Source: Silvimonas sp. (GTDB lineage Bacteria > Pseudomonadota > Gammaproteobacteria > Burkholderiales > Chitinibacteraceae). From it: a DNA stretch of 30,521 nt. The position numbers and the translations under genes are program-made. Each line of letters starts with the position of its first letter. Position 1 is the first letter of the stretch. Positions 23,093 to 30,521 of the stretch are shown here, piece after piece. The notes beneath the pieces are model-generated. The model was not told the origin of the DNA and searched no databases. It was given only the letters and a program-made list of their open reading frames with translations. The DNA lies in contig JASLES010000315.1 in NCBI GenBank assembly GCA_030151005.1, positions 1-30,521 of the forward strand, in the 5' to 3' direction.

Positions 23093-24310
23093 TCAATACT
23101 GCAGGCCATCTTGCAACTTCCGGCGGGAAAGCGCGTGCAGGAAATTGACAAGCGGCCCGGTCATCAGGGTGGTTACAAACGCCATCAATACCAGCGCGGC
23201 GAATACCGGCGGTGTCAGCAAACCCAGATCCATCCCGATATTGAGAATCACCAGCTCCATCAACCCACGTGCGTTCATCAGTACGGCAATCAGCGCAGCG
23301 GTATCGTGCCGGACACCAGTCAAACGCGCCCCCGCATAGGCCCCGCCGGCCTTGCCGATACATGCCGAAACAATGACAGAGCCAATCAGCATAACGTCAG
23401 CTACACCACCAAGCTGCAAATGCGTGCGCAGGCCGGTGTAGGCAAAAAACAACGGTAAGGCCCAGATCATGGGACGGGCACTCAAACGCAAGGTGCGCCG
23501 CGCCAGTTCTGCATGGCGTGGCATCACCACACCGGCCAGAAAGGCCCCCAGCAACATATGCAAACCCAGATGATCTGCCAGCCAGCTGCAACCCAGCAGC
23601 AACAGGGCGGCCAGCGCCAGATAGACGGGCAGATGCGGGCGCCATTGCACCAATCGCGCCAGTGCCGGCCGCACCAGCCACAACATGAAAACCACCCAGG
23701 ACAGACCGAGCAAAATGGTCGGCAACTGACCGACACCCGGCTTGCAGAACATCAGCACTGCAGCCAGCAATACCCACATGCAGACATCGCTTAACACCGC
23801 AGCGGCCATGGCAATGGCGCCCGCTTGCGTGCCCAGCAGGTCTTTCTCCCGCAGGATACGGGCCAGCACAGGTAAGGCCGTCATGCTGAGCGCTGTGCCG
23901 GTGAAGAGCACAAAAGACAGTTGCGGCACCTGGCCTTGCGCATATTGCGGATACAACCACTGCCCCACCAGGCAACCCAGTACAAATGGCAAGGCAATCC
24001 CGCCCAGGCTGACGGCCATCACCGTCCATTTCTGCTGGCGCAGCACGGCAGATTCTTGCTCCAGCCCGAGCGAGAACATGAACACTGCGATGGCGATCTG
24101 GCTAATCCAGCCCAGCGCGCCCAAACCGTGCGGCGGGAACAACCAGCCAGAAACCGAAGGCAACAATGCCCCAAATACCGTTGGGCCCAGCAGCAAACCC
24201 GCGGCCATTTCACCCACCACACGTGGCTGGCCGCACCGACGCGCCAGCCCGCCGGCGGCAAGACAAGCCGCAATGACAACGATGATTTGCAAGGGCAAAA
24301 CAAGGAACAT
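23093..24310 (-). CDS. CPA2-family cation:proton antiporter (KefB/NapA type)
   Basis: This integral inner-membrane protein exchanges Na+ or K+ for protons. It has about 405 residues, nearly all hydrophobic, with some 11-13 helices. Family motifs include GLLLGPTVFG near the N-terminus, VFMFSLGLEQE, TGTALSMTALPVLARIL and GAFLAGVVMPRH. There is no C-terminal RCK/TrkA domain, unlike full KefB/KefC. I prefer ATG 24310; GTG 24337 adds nine polar residues and is also possible, with no strong ribosome site for either. The stop is only 122 bp from the APE operon start and no terminator lies between, so read-through into the pigment operon is possible. Confidence 0.88.
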   Translation of the reverse strand: MFLVLPLQIIVVIAACLAAGGLARRCGQPRVVGEMAAGLLLGPTVFGALLPSVSGWLFPPHGLGALGWISQIAIAVFMFSLGLEQESAVLRQQKWTVMAVSLGGIALPFVLGCLVGQWLYPQYAQGQVPQLSFVLFTGTALSMTALPVLARILREKDLLGTQAGAIAMAAAVLSDVCMWVLLAAVLMFCKPGVGQLPTILLGLSWVVFMLWLVRPALARLVQWRPHLPVYLALAALLLLGCSWLADHLGLHMLLGAFLAGVVMPRHAELARRTLRLSARPMIWALPLFFAYTGLRTHLQLGGVADVMLIGSVIVSACIGKAGGAYAGARLTGVRHDTAALIAVLMNARGLMELVILNIGMDLGLLTPPVFAALVLMAFVTTLMTGPLVNFLHALSRRKLQDGLQY

Positions 24311-24361
24311 GGCCGGGCCACCAGAATGAACAGGCACAATATGGGTGCCGGAGAGCGCCGC

Positions 24362-24367
24362 AGTATA
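24362..24367 (-). promoter_or_regulatory. Possible -10 element of the antiporter
   Basis: On the minus strand the hexamer is TATACT, 52 bp before ATG 24310. The region 17 bp upstream (GTCAGA) is a poor -35. It touches the inverted repeat at 24365-24379. Confidence 0.3.
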
Positions 24368-24379
24368 TCAGAATGATAT
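24365..24379. repeat. Inverted repeat ATATCA-GAA-TGATAT
   Basis: Perfect 6-bp arms lie around a 3-bp centre, within the likely promoter of the antiporter. The size suits a repressor operator. Confidence 0.35.
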
Positions 24380-24468
24380 TCGTGTCTGACTCGGCGCTTG
24401 CCGACACCCGTTTATTGCCCTGACAGGTGTCTCGCTATCGCCAATCTGATGACTATTCTTACGGGCAC

Positions 24469-25446
24469 TTAGTCTGGCTGGGCCAGAATTGTCTCGATCT
24501 GCGAGAGCTCTTCTGCGCTGAAAGCCACTCGCTCCAGCGCGGCCAGATTGTGTTCAATCTGGGCGACACGACTGGCCCCGATAATGGCCGAAGTCGTCTT
24601 GCGCAAAACCCAGGCCAACGCCATTTGCGCCAAAGATTGCCCACGCGCCAGCGCTAGCTCGTTCAATTGCCGCGCCTTGGTTACGCGCTGCAAGACTTTC
24701 TCCGGCGTGAGAAACGGGCTATCCGGGTCCAGCGCCCGAGAACCCTCAGGCAAGCCATTCAGATAGCGATCGGTCAACACGCCCTGCGCCAGCGGGCTGA
24801 AGGCGATTGAGCCAATGCCTTGTTGATCAAGGTAATCAAGCAAGCCTTCTTCCACCCAGCGTTCAAACATGGAATACCGCGCCTGGTGAATCAGGCAGGG
24901 CGTGCCCAGTTGTTTGAGTGCAGCCACGGCCGCCACAGTCTGCGGCAAGGTGTAATTAGAAAGCCCGACATAACGCGCCTTGCCCTGACGCACTGCGGCG
25001 TCCAGCGCCGCCATGGTCTCTTCAACCGGGGTATCTGGATCAGGCCGGTGCGAATAAAACAGATCCACATGATCCAGCCGCATGCGCTTGAGGCTTTGAT
25101 CCAGACTGGCGAGCAAACTCTTGCGGCTGCCCCAGTTGCCATACGGGCCAGGCCACATCACATAACCGGCCTTGGTACTGATAAACAGCTCATGGCGATG
25201 GGCGCGCAGGCTGGTTGCCAGCACATCGCCAAAACGGGTTTCAGCACTGCCGGGCGGCGGGCCGTAATTATTGGCCAGGTCAAAATGCACCACGCCCAGA
25301 TCCAGGGCGCGGTGCAACATGGCCCGGATATCGGCCATGGCGCGGTTATCGCCAAAGTTGTGCCACAACCCCAGCGCCATGGCGGGCAGCTTGACACCGC
25401 TGGCGCCGCAGCGCCGGTACAACACATCCGGGCTCACTTGGCTCAC
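24469..25446 (-). CDS. Aldo/keto reductase, YghZ (L-glyceraldehyde-3-phosphate reductase) type
   Basis: The 325-residue NADPH-dependent TIM-barrel oxidoreductase closely resembles E. coli YghZ along its length: [25 protein letters not shown] (catalytic Asp and Tyr), [14 protein letters not shown] (Lys) and FYSHRPD (His). YghZ reduces L-glyceraldehyde 3-phosphate and other aldehydes such as methylglyoxal. The start is taken as GTG 25446, which overlaps the galK stop (GTGA); a 10-codon extension into galK is less likely. It is coupled to galK, so it may act on sugar-derived aldehydes during galactose use, or simply share control. Confidence 0.93.
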   Translation of the reverse strand: MSQVSPDVLYRRCGASGVKLPAMALGLWHNFGDNRAMADIRAMLHRALDLGVVHFDLANNYGPPPGSAETRFGDVLATSLRAHRHELFISTKAGYVMWPGPYGNWGSRKSLLASLDQSLKRMRLDHVDLFYSHRPDPDTPVEETMAALDAAVRQGKARYVGLSNYTLPQTVAAVAALKQLGTPCLIHQARYSMFERWVEEGLLDYLDQQGIGSIAFSPLAQGVLTDRYLNGLPEGSRALDPDSPFLTPEKVLQRVTKARQLNELALARGQSLAQMALAWVLRKTTSAIIGASRVAQIEHNLAALERVAFSAEELSQIETILAQPD

Positions 25447-26594
25447 AGTTCGCCCGCACCCGCGCTGGCGTGGCACACGTAGGGCTCGGCCCGTTCCCCG
25501 TGGGCATTGCGATAGTGCTCCGCCACAGCGGCTTTGACGTCTTCCACCATGGCATCCGGGACCAGCGAGACCACGCAGCCACCAAAACCACCACCGGTCA
25601 TCCGTACGCCACCCGCCGGGCCCACCACCAGTTTGACGATATCGACCAGTTCATCGATCAGCGGCACGGTAATTTCAAAATCGTCCCGCATGGAGACATG
25701 CGATTGGGCCATCAATACCGCCATGCGCGCCATGTCGCCACTAGCCAGCGCTTCGGCGGCGTCTAGCGTGCGCTGGTTTTCAGTAACAATGTGATGGGCG
25801 CGGCGAAATACCACCGGGTCCAGCTTGCCTACGCCAGACTGCAACTGGCTCAGCGTGACATCCCGCAGCGCTTTCACGCCAAAGAACGCAGCGGCTTCTT
25901 CGCACTGGCGACGACGGGTATTGTATTCACTGCCGACCAGCCCGCGCTGAATGCGGGAGTTCAGAATCAGCACGGTGTAGCCGGCGGGCATGGAAACGGA
26001 GCGTGTTTCCAGCGAGCGGCAATCAATCAGCAGCGCGTGCTCTGGCTGGCCACTGGCGGAGATCAGCTGATCCATGATGCCGCAGTGGCACCCTACAAAT
26101 TCGTTCTCGGCTTTTTGCGCGTTCAGCGCGTTGTCTGCCGGCGACAACTGCAACTCATACGCGGTCTTGAACGCCTGCCCCACAGCAACCATCAATGAGG
26201 CGGACGAAGACAAACCTGCGCCCTGCGGGATATCGCCGCCAATGACCATATCCATGCCGCCAAACTGGTGACCCAGCTTTTTCAGGTACACCACGGCACC
26301 ACGCACGTAAGTGGCCCACAGCATGTCTTTGTTGGGTTCTACCTCGCTATCCAGCGAGAAAATATCCACCTGGTTATCGTAATCGGCCGCCACGACGCGC
26401 ACGGTGTTGTCATCCCGGGGCGTGCAGGCAATCGCCGTAAAATGGTTGATGGCGCACGGCAGTACAAAGCCATCGTTGTAATCAGTGTGCTCACCAATCA
26501 GATTGACGCGCCCAGGCGCTTGCACAATGTGCCGCGGCAGCACACCAAACGTATCAATAAAGCGTGCATTCACACGTGTATCCGGACCCGACAT
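25443..26594 (-). CDS. galK: Galactokinase
   Basis: It phosphorylates alpha-D-galactose with ATP to galactose 1-phosphate, the first step of the Leloir pathway after mutarotation. The 383-residue GHMP kinase has the galactokinase signature [19 protein letters not shown] at 28-46 and the phosphate-binding loop [15 protein letters not shown] at 121-135. [10 protein letters not shown] contains the catalytic Asp, and the C-terminal motif [14 protein letters not shown] is complete. The start is ATG 26594, sharing a base with the galT stop (TGATG) and preceded by AAGGGG. It is co-transcribed after galT. Confidence 0.97.
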   Translation of the reverse strand: MSGPDTRVNARFIDTFGVLPRHIVQAPGRVNLIGEHTDYNDGFVLPCAINHFTAIACTPRDDNTVRVVAADYDNQVDIFSLDSEVEPNKDMLWATYVRGAVVYLKKLGHQFGGMDMVIGGDIPQGAGLSSSASLMVAVGQAFKTAYELQLSPADNALNAQKAENEFVGCHCGIMDQLISASGQPEHALLIDCRSLETRSVSMPAGYTVLILNSRIQRGLVGSEYNTRRRQCEEAAAFFGVKALRDVTLSQLQSGVGKLDPVVFRRAHHIVTENQRTLDAAEALASGDMARMAVLMAQSHVSMRDDFEITVPLIDELVDIVKLVVGPAGGVRMTGGGFGGCVVSLVPDAMVEDVKAAVAEHYRNAHGERAEPYVCHASAGAGEL

Positions 26595-27637
26595 CACAGC
26601 CCCTTTTCATTTTGCAGATAGTGCACTTCAGATAATTGCTGCAAGCCCGCAGCCGCTTGTTCAGGGGTAATGTCCCGCTGGGTTTCTGCCATCATTTCGT
26701 ATCCCACCATAAACTTGCGCACCGACGCCGAGCGCAGCAAGGGCGGATAAAAATGGGCATGCAGTTGCCAGTGCTGGCCATCCGTCCCGGAAGGCGCGCC
26801 GTGCCAGCCCATGGAGTACGGGAAAGACGTCTGAAACAGGTTGTCGTAGCGCGTGGTCAGCTTTTTGATGATCACGGCAAGGTCGGTTTTTTGTGCGGCG
26901 TTGAGTTTGTCCAGATGCGCGACATGGGCCTTGGGCAGCAGCAGCGTCTCAAACGGCCAGGCGGCCCAATACGGCACGACAGCAATCCAGTGTTCGGTTT
27001 CCACCACGGTCCGTGCGCCGTCGGCCTGCTCCCGCTGGATGTAATCAAGCAGCATGGGTCGGCCGTGTTCAGCAAAATACGCCGCCTGATGTTCATCTTC
27101 TGCCGCGACTTCTGTCGGCAAGAAGTTGCTGGCCCACAACTGACCGTGCGGGTGCGGGTTGGAACACCCCATCACCGCGCCTTTGTTCTCAAAAACCTGC
27201 ACCCACACGCAGTCTTTGGAGAGTTCTGCCACCTGCTCGCACCAGGTATCGACCACGTAACCCAGGTCTTGCAGCGAGAGCTCCGGCAGCGTCTTGCTGT
27301 GGTCTGGCGAGAAACAGATTACCCGCGCCAGCCCGCGCGCAGTGCTGGCCCGAAACAACGGATCGTCGTTTTCCGGCGGCGCCGGGGTATCGGTCAAAAG
27401 CGCGGCAAAATCGTTGCCAAACACGTAGGTGTGCGGGTAGTCCGGGTTATGTTCACCAGACACGCGCTGATTGCCGGCGCACAGATAACATGTGGGATCA
27501 TGCGCGGGACGCGCCTGGGTCACCGGCGCATCCATCTGGCCCTGCCAGGGCCGTTTGGCGCGATGAGGGGAAACCAGCACCCACCGCCCGGTCAGCGGAT
27601 TAAAACGACGGTGCGGGTGATCGACGGGATCAAACAT
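26594..27637 (-). CDS. galT: Galactose-1-phosphate uridylyltransferase
   Basis: It swaps UMP between UDP-glucose and galactose 1-phosphate. The 347-residue protein has the active-site triad HPH at 162-164 in [11 protein letters not shown], with His164 as the uridylylated nucleophile, and metal-binding Cys50/Cys53 in CYLCAGN. It starts [20 protein letters not shown], the normal family N-terminus. AGGAG lies 5 bp before ATG 27637; the two preceding in-frame codons (GTG, TTG) are not needed. It leads the galT-galK-aldo/keto reductase operon. No galE or galM is in the window. Confidence 0.97.
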   Translation of the reverse strand: MFDPVDHPHRRFNPLTGRWVLVSPHRAKRPWQGQMDAPVTQARPAHDPTCYLCAGNQRVSGEHNPDYPHTYVFGNDFAALLTDTPAPPENDDPLFRASTARGLARVICFSPDHSKTLPELSLQDLGYVVDTWCEQVAELSKDCVWVQVFENKGAVMGCSNPHPHGQLWASNFLPTEVAAEDEHQAAYFAEHGRPMLLDYIQREQADGARTVVETEHWIAVVPYWAAWPFETLLLPKAHVAHLDKLNAAQKTDLAVIIKKLTTRYDNLFQTSFPYSMGWHGAPSGTDGQHWQLHAHFYPPLLRSASVRKFMVGYEMMAETQRDITPEQAAAGLQQLSEVHYLQNEKGL

Positions 27638-27763
27638 CAACACTCCTGAGCTTTAGGCTGCCGGCACCGCCAGGCGGATCGCGGCAGAATCATTCATCAT
27701 GCCATGCTCGGGGCATGACCGGACCCGCATTGTAGCGCCTTCCAGTCCGTCGTTGATATTATT

Positions 27764-27777
27764 ACTAATAAATTAGT
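27764..27777. promoter_or_regulatory. Palindrome in the galT upstream region
   Basis: ACTAAT-AA-ATTAGT forms perfect 6-bp arms. It lies just upstream of a minus-strand TAATAT (27756-27761) that could be the galT -10 element, so a bound regulator would cover the promoter. Confidence 0.35.
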
Positions 27778-27778
27778 T

Positions 27779-27808
27779 CATGTATGGATACAGCCACGCA
27801 CATACATG
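27779..27808. repeat. Inverted repeat CATGTATG/CATACATG
   Basis: Perfect 8-bp arms are separated by 14 bp, in the galT-ynfA divergent region. ATGGATA also occurs twice here as a direct repeat (starting at 27784 and 27806). Confidence 0.35.
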
Positions 27809-27835
27809 GATAAAATTGCTACATCTGGATTAACC

Positions 27836-27860
27836 AAACCGGTTTATGTCTTGATAAACC
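27836..27860. promoter_or_regulatory. LacI-like palindrome and hairpin before ynfA
   Basis: AAACCGGTTT (27836-27845) is a perfect palindrome with the central CG typical of LacI/GalR-family operators. GGTTTAT (27841-27847) also pairs with ATAAACC (27854-27860) to form a 7-bp hairpin. A sugar-responsive site serving galT is possible. Confidence 0.35.
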
Positions 27861-27885
27861 ATTCCACAACCGGGACAAGATCGCC

Positions 27886-28218
27886 ATGCTGGTACTGAAA
27901 ACACTGGGGCTGTTTGTGCTTACGGCGCTGGCCGAGATTGCCGGGTGCTATCTGCCCTGGCTAGTGCTGCGCAAAGGCGCCAGCACCTGGCTTTACGCAC
28001 CCGCGCTATTAAGTCTGGCCCTGTTTGCGTGGTTACTCACCCTGCACCCGACCGGCGCAGGGCGCACCTACGCGGCGTACGGCGGGGTGTATGTGAGTGT
28101 AGCGCTGGGCTGGATGTGGGCAGTCGAAGGTGTGCGCCCGGATCGCTGGGACATGATCGGCGCACTGGTAACACTGGCCGGCATGGCCATCATCTTTTTT
28201 GCACCGCGCGGGGCGTAG
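27886..28218 (+). CDS. ynfA: YnfA-family (UPF0060) small membrane protein
   Basis: The 110-residue inner-membrane protein has four predicted helices (about 3-24, 32-52, 62-80 and 88-106). It is of typical family length, with [25 protein letters not shown] and [15 protein letters not shown] intact. The family resembles small multidrug-resistance transporters, but its substrate is unsettled. It is divergent from galT, with a 248-bp shared upstream region, and convergent with the zur-like gene only 24 bp away, with no clear terminator between. Confidence 0.93.
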   Translation: MLVLKTLGLFVLTALAEIAGCYLPWLVLRKGASTWLYAPALLSLALFAWLLTLHPTGAGRTYAAYGGVYVSVALGWMWAVEGVRPDRWDMIGALVTLAGMAIIFFAPRGA

Positions 28219-28242
28219 TGCAATCCGGCTTCAAATCCCGGT

Positions 28243-28737
28243 TTAGTGGTCGTGCTGATGGCGGTGGGATGAGGCCATGTTTTCATGCACACAGGTGGCG
28301 CCGGTGGCCTGGCATTCGTTGCAATATGCTTTGACTTCAAGGTGCTGCGGGACTGCGCCAAAGCCGTTTTCCCCCAGGATATCCTTGAAGAAATAAGCGT
28401 ATTTGTCGCCACGGGCTTCGGCTACCTTGCCGCAACACGGGCAAATGATAAACAGCGTTTCGTGCGCATGATCGTGCTGCTGGCAGGCCACGTAGCCATT
28501 GACCACTTCCAGCCGGTGGACAAAGCCCTCGGCCTCCAGGAATTCCAGCGCCCGATAAATGGTGGGTGGCGTGAGCGAGGCGATTTCCGGGCGCAATGCT
28601 TCAAGCACGTCATACGCCTTGCTGTAGCCAGGCTGCTCGGCAATATGCTCCAGCACCTGACGGCGAATGGTGGTCAGGCGGGTGCCGTGTACACGACACT
28701 GCGCCTCAGCAAAATCCAGAAATTCTTGTGTATTCAT
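28243..28737 (-). CDS. zur: Fur-family metalloregulator, probably Zur
   Basis: The 164-residue protein has the winged-helix DNA-binding domain at about 1-85, with the recognition segment TPPTIYRALEFLEAEGFVHR, and a dimerisation domain with HDHAHETLFIICPCCG. Two CxxC pairs for structural zinc are present: Cys99/Cys102 and Cys139/Cys142. The arrangement and the absence of a HHDH iron-regulator core favour Zur (zinc uptake repressor) over Fur. The C-terminus is His-rich (SSHRHQHDH), which may sense or store metal. The start is ATG 28737; nine further codons upstream lack support. No zinc uptake genes are in the window. Confidence 0.88.
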   Translation of the reverse strand: MNTQEFLDFAEAQCRVHGTRLTTIRRQVLEHIAEQPGYSKAYDVLEALRPEIASLTPPTIYRALEFLEAEGFVHRLEVVNGYVACQQHDHAHETLFIICPCCGKVAEARGDKYAYFFKDILGENGFGAVPQHLEVKAYCNECQATGATCVHENMASSHRHQHDH

Positions 28738-28864
28738 AAGCCTGCCAGACCAGAACAGGCGCACCGGTACGCCTGTTGAGCGTCGATTCTAACCCAGGTT
28801 GCAACAAAACCGGGCCGCCACCGCATGGGGCCGGCTTGCGAATCAATTTGCCAAGGCGCGAAGC

Positions 28865-29554
28865 TCATTGCGCCAGCGGCTTGATCTGTACGTCGGCCGC
28901 GCCGCCGCCCTTGTCATAAACAGGTTCGGATGCCGCCGCGGATTCTGTCGGTGTTGCCGCATCCGCAGCAGGCGCGCCGCCCGGGCAGTTCACTCCGGCG
29001 ATACTGCAATTGAGCAAGGTGAACGAATTGCGGCTTTTATCCACCCCTTTGACCTTGCCACTCATGCGCAGCAACGCGCCGGTTGCTGGAACATAGGTCA
29101 GGGCCGATTCTTCTTCATACTCATTTGCACTTTGCGCACCGGCGACCTGGTGCTTGATCTTGATATCGACATCCATGTCCTGGCCGCCCGACGTTCTGCC
29201 CTGCGGCATGGCGTGATAGCGCAACTGGGCCGGGCCTACGCCATAGCCATCCTTGCCACTAAAATTGACCACCAGCTTGTCTTTCCAGTCATCGCCCGGC
29301 AGCACCTTGGGGAACAGCGTTGGCGCAGTGGTACTGGAGCGCGGGCTATCAAACAGGAACGTGGCACAGTCCCCGTCAGCACGCCAGAACCAGTAATTGC
29401 CCAAGTCCACAGTTTGCAGGGTCAGATAGCTGGTGCGGGGTGATTTATCCGGGTTAAGCACGTCGCAGCGCAGGCGCTGCACGCCGACATCTGCGGCATG
29501 CACAGCCAGGGGCAACAACAGGAAAGGCAAGGCGCAAAGCTGGCGGATCTTCAT
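28865..29554 (-). CDS. Secreted protein of unknown function
   Basis: I do not recognise the family. The 229-residue precursor has a signal peptide of about 20 residues (LPLAVHA/AD). The mature part has four cysteines (in RLRCDVL, DGDCATF, NCSIAG and VNCPGG), which could form two disulfides. It has many short beta-like segments (TSYLTLQTVDLGNYWFWRADG, LRMSGKVKGVDKSRNSFTLLNC). The tail from about residue 190 is low-complexity Ala/Pro/Glu. It is predicted to be periplasmic or surface-associated. The start is ATG 29554, where the signal peptide begins; 23 more open codons lie upstream. It is a single gene, divergent from the LOG-family gene. Confidence 0.8.
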   Translation of the reverse strand: MKIRQLCALPFLLLPLAVHAADVGVQRLRCDVLNPDKSPRTSYLTLQTVDLGNYWFWRADGDCATFLFDSPRSSTTAPTLFPKVLPGDDWKDKLVVNFSGKDGYGVGPAQLRYHAMPQGRTSGGQDMDVDIKIKHQVAGAQSANEYEEESALTYVPATGALLRMSGKVKGVDKSRNSFTLLNCSIAGVNCPGGAPAADAATPTESAAASEPVYDKGGGAADVQIKPLAQ

Positions 29555-29769
29555 GGTCAGTCCCGTGAGAGCGGTTATTGTGATGTCATTGTATCGCGCA
29601 GATATCGCTAAACCCATTTGCAAAACAGTGACATTTTCCCGATCACCCAGCGTCCGTCATGAAAGCCCTTTGAAAGGCAGCCTGATCCCGCTAGACTGCC
29701 CCTTCCCTGCCGCATCCGCTGGCAGGGCAACAGACCGGGTGACGCCGGCGCAGATCGTTACAGGACATC

Positions 29770-30510
29770 ATGATTAATCCCAACAACAAACCCGTCGGCG
29801 TGGTCGATGACGCCGAAGCCTTGCGTATCGTGTCGGACGCAGTGCTCAAGCTGTGGGACACGGTGGACGACCTCTCCCGCTTGCGCCCGGCCCACACGGA
29901 TCAATACCACGTCACCATTTTTGGCTCTGCCCGCATCCAGGAAGACACCCCGTCGTACGAGGCCGTCAAGCAACTGGCCTCGCAACTGGCCGCAATGGGC
30001 TGCCGCATTGTCACGGGCGGTGGCCCTGGCCTGATGCAGGCCGCCAACGAAGGCGCCCGCCAGGCTAAACCGGATGATCCGGAAGCCTCAGTCGGCATCC
30101 GCGTGGATCTGGACTTTGAACAGCACGTGAACGACTTTGTTGGCCGCGTGTACGAACACAAGACGTTTTTCTCTCGTCTGCATCACTTTGTGGCGCGTTC
30201 CAACGCCTTCATTGTGACCGAGGGTGGCATTGGTACGCTGCTGGAACTCTCCATGGTCTGGCAGCTTTTGCAGGTACGCAAACTGTACGACACCCCGCTG
30301 ATCCTGATCGGCGACATGTGGCACGGTCTGGTGGACTGGGCCAATCTGAACATGGTGGACAATGGTGCGGGCCTGGCGGGCGAGCGGGATATGCAGATTC
30401 CGGTGGTCGTCGACAGTATTGAAGATGCCGTGCAACTGATCCGCGAACACCACGCCAACTGGCTGGAAGTGGGCAAAGCGCTGGAGCCGATCTCGGCACA
30501 TACGCCTTGA
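29770..30510 (+). CDS. LOG-family (TIGR00730) nucleoside 5'-monophosphate phosphoribohydrolase-like protein
   Basis: Proteins of this family cleave the ribose-base bond of (often cytokinin-type) nucleotides; many were misnamed lysine decarboxylases. The 246-residue Rossmann-like protein has GGGPGLMQAANEGA from residue 83 and EGGIGTLLEL at 151-160, close to the family motif PGGxGTxxE but with Glu151 in place of Pro. The extended N-terminus (about 45 residues before VTIFGSARI) is usual for the larger LOG subgroup. AGGA lies about 4 bp before ATG 29770. The stop is just inside the window end, so any partner downstream is not visible. Confidence 0.92.
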   Translation: MINPNNKPVGVVDDAEALRIVSDAVLKLWDTVDDLSRLRPAHTDQYHVTIFGSARIQEDTPSYEAVKQLASQLAAMGCRIVTGGGPGLMQAANEGARQAKPDDPEASVGIRVDLDFEQHVNDFVGRVYEHKTFFSRLHHFVARSNAFIVTEGGIGTLLELSMVWQLLQVRKLYDTPLILIGDMWHGLVDWANLNMVDNGAGLAGERDMQIPVVVDSIEDAVQLIREHHANWLEVGKALEPISAHTP

Positions 30511-30521
30511 ACCGTGTGCCA

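Noticed and set aside
24391..24405. Short hairpin (TCGGC/GCCGA) between the aldo/keto reductase and the antiporter as a terminator
   Set aside because: The stem is only 5 bp and there is no T run on either strand.
26636..27649. Plus-strand ORF of 337 codons
   Set aside because: It is antisense to galT; composition is Arg/His/Gln-rich with no recognisable domain.

Overview
The window is GC-rich bacterial chromosome. Its main content is a single-direction aryl polyene (APE) pigment operon. A Neisseria-type porin, the SSB layout, overlapping stop/start gene junctions and the APE locus itself suggest a betaproteobacterium, probably Neisseriales (Chromobacteriaceae or Chitinibacteraceae-like). 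This is inference from gene types; no rRNA or other marker gene is present. I saw no tRNA, rRNA, CRISPR array, insertion sequence or integrase.

Layout: (1) 1-4.9 kb, plus strand: the 3' part of a GH31 alpha-glucosidase, ssb, a possible small gene ending at its own terminator, and an outer-membrane porin with a structured leader. (2) 5.0-6.2 kb, minus strand: a small charged protein of unknown function and an OsmC-type peroxidase. (3) 6.3-23.0 kb, minus strand: an APE operon of about 19 genes, read from 23.0 down to 6.3 kb. The order is chain-length-factor-like protein, PlsC-type acyltransferase, two ACPs, membrane protein, aryl-ligase/dehydratase fusion, GT2 glycosyltransferase, LpxL-type acyltransferase, aromatic ammonia-lyase, thioesterase, LolA-like carrier, MMPL exporter, halogenase-like flavoenzyme, DUF3261 lipoprotein, KS, DH, KR, KS, and a small periplasmic protein before a terminator. 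(4) 23.1-27.6 kb, minus strand: a CPA2-type antiporter, then galT-galK-YghZ-like aldo/keto reductase. (5) 27.9-30.5 kb: ynfA, a Zur/Fur regulator, a secreted protein of unknown function, and a LOG-family nucleotide hydrolase.

Proposed pathway for the operon: the ammonia-lyase, whose selectivity residues are of tyrosine ammonia-lyase type, makes 4-coumarate. The ligase domain loads it onto an ACP. The KS/CLF pair, KR and two dehydratases (one fused to the ligase) build the conjugated polyene. The flavoenzyme may halogenate or oxidise the aryl head. Glycosyl- and acyltransferases join the polyene to a lipid or sugar carrier. The MMPL, LolA-like and DUF3261 proteins would move it to the outer membrane. 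Almost every junction in the operon is a 1-20 bp overlap, so translational coupling is likely. No dedicated regulator is visible. A perfect palindrome upstream of the first gene is a candidate operator.
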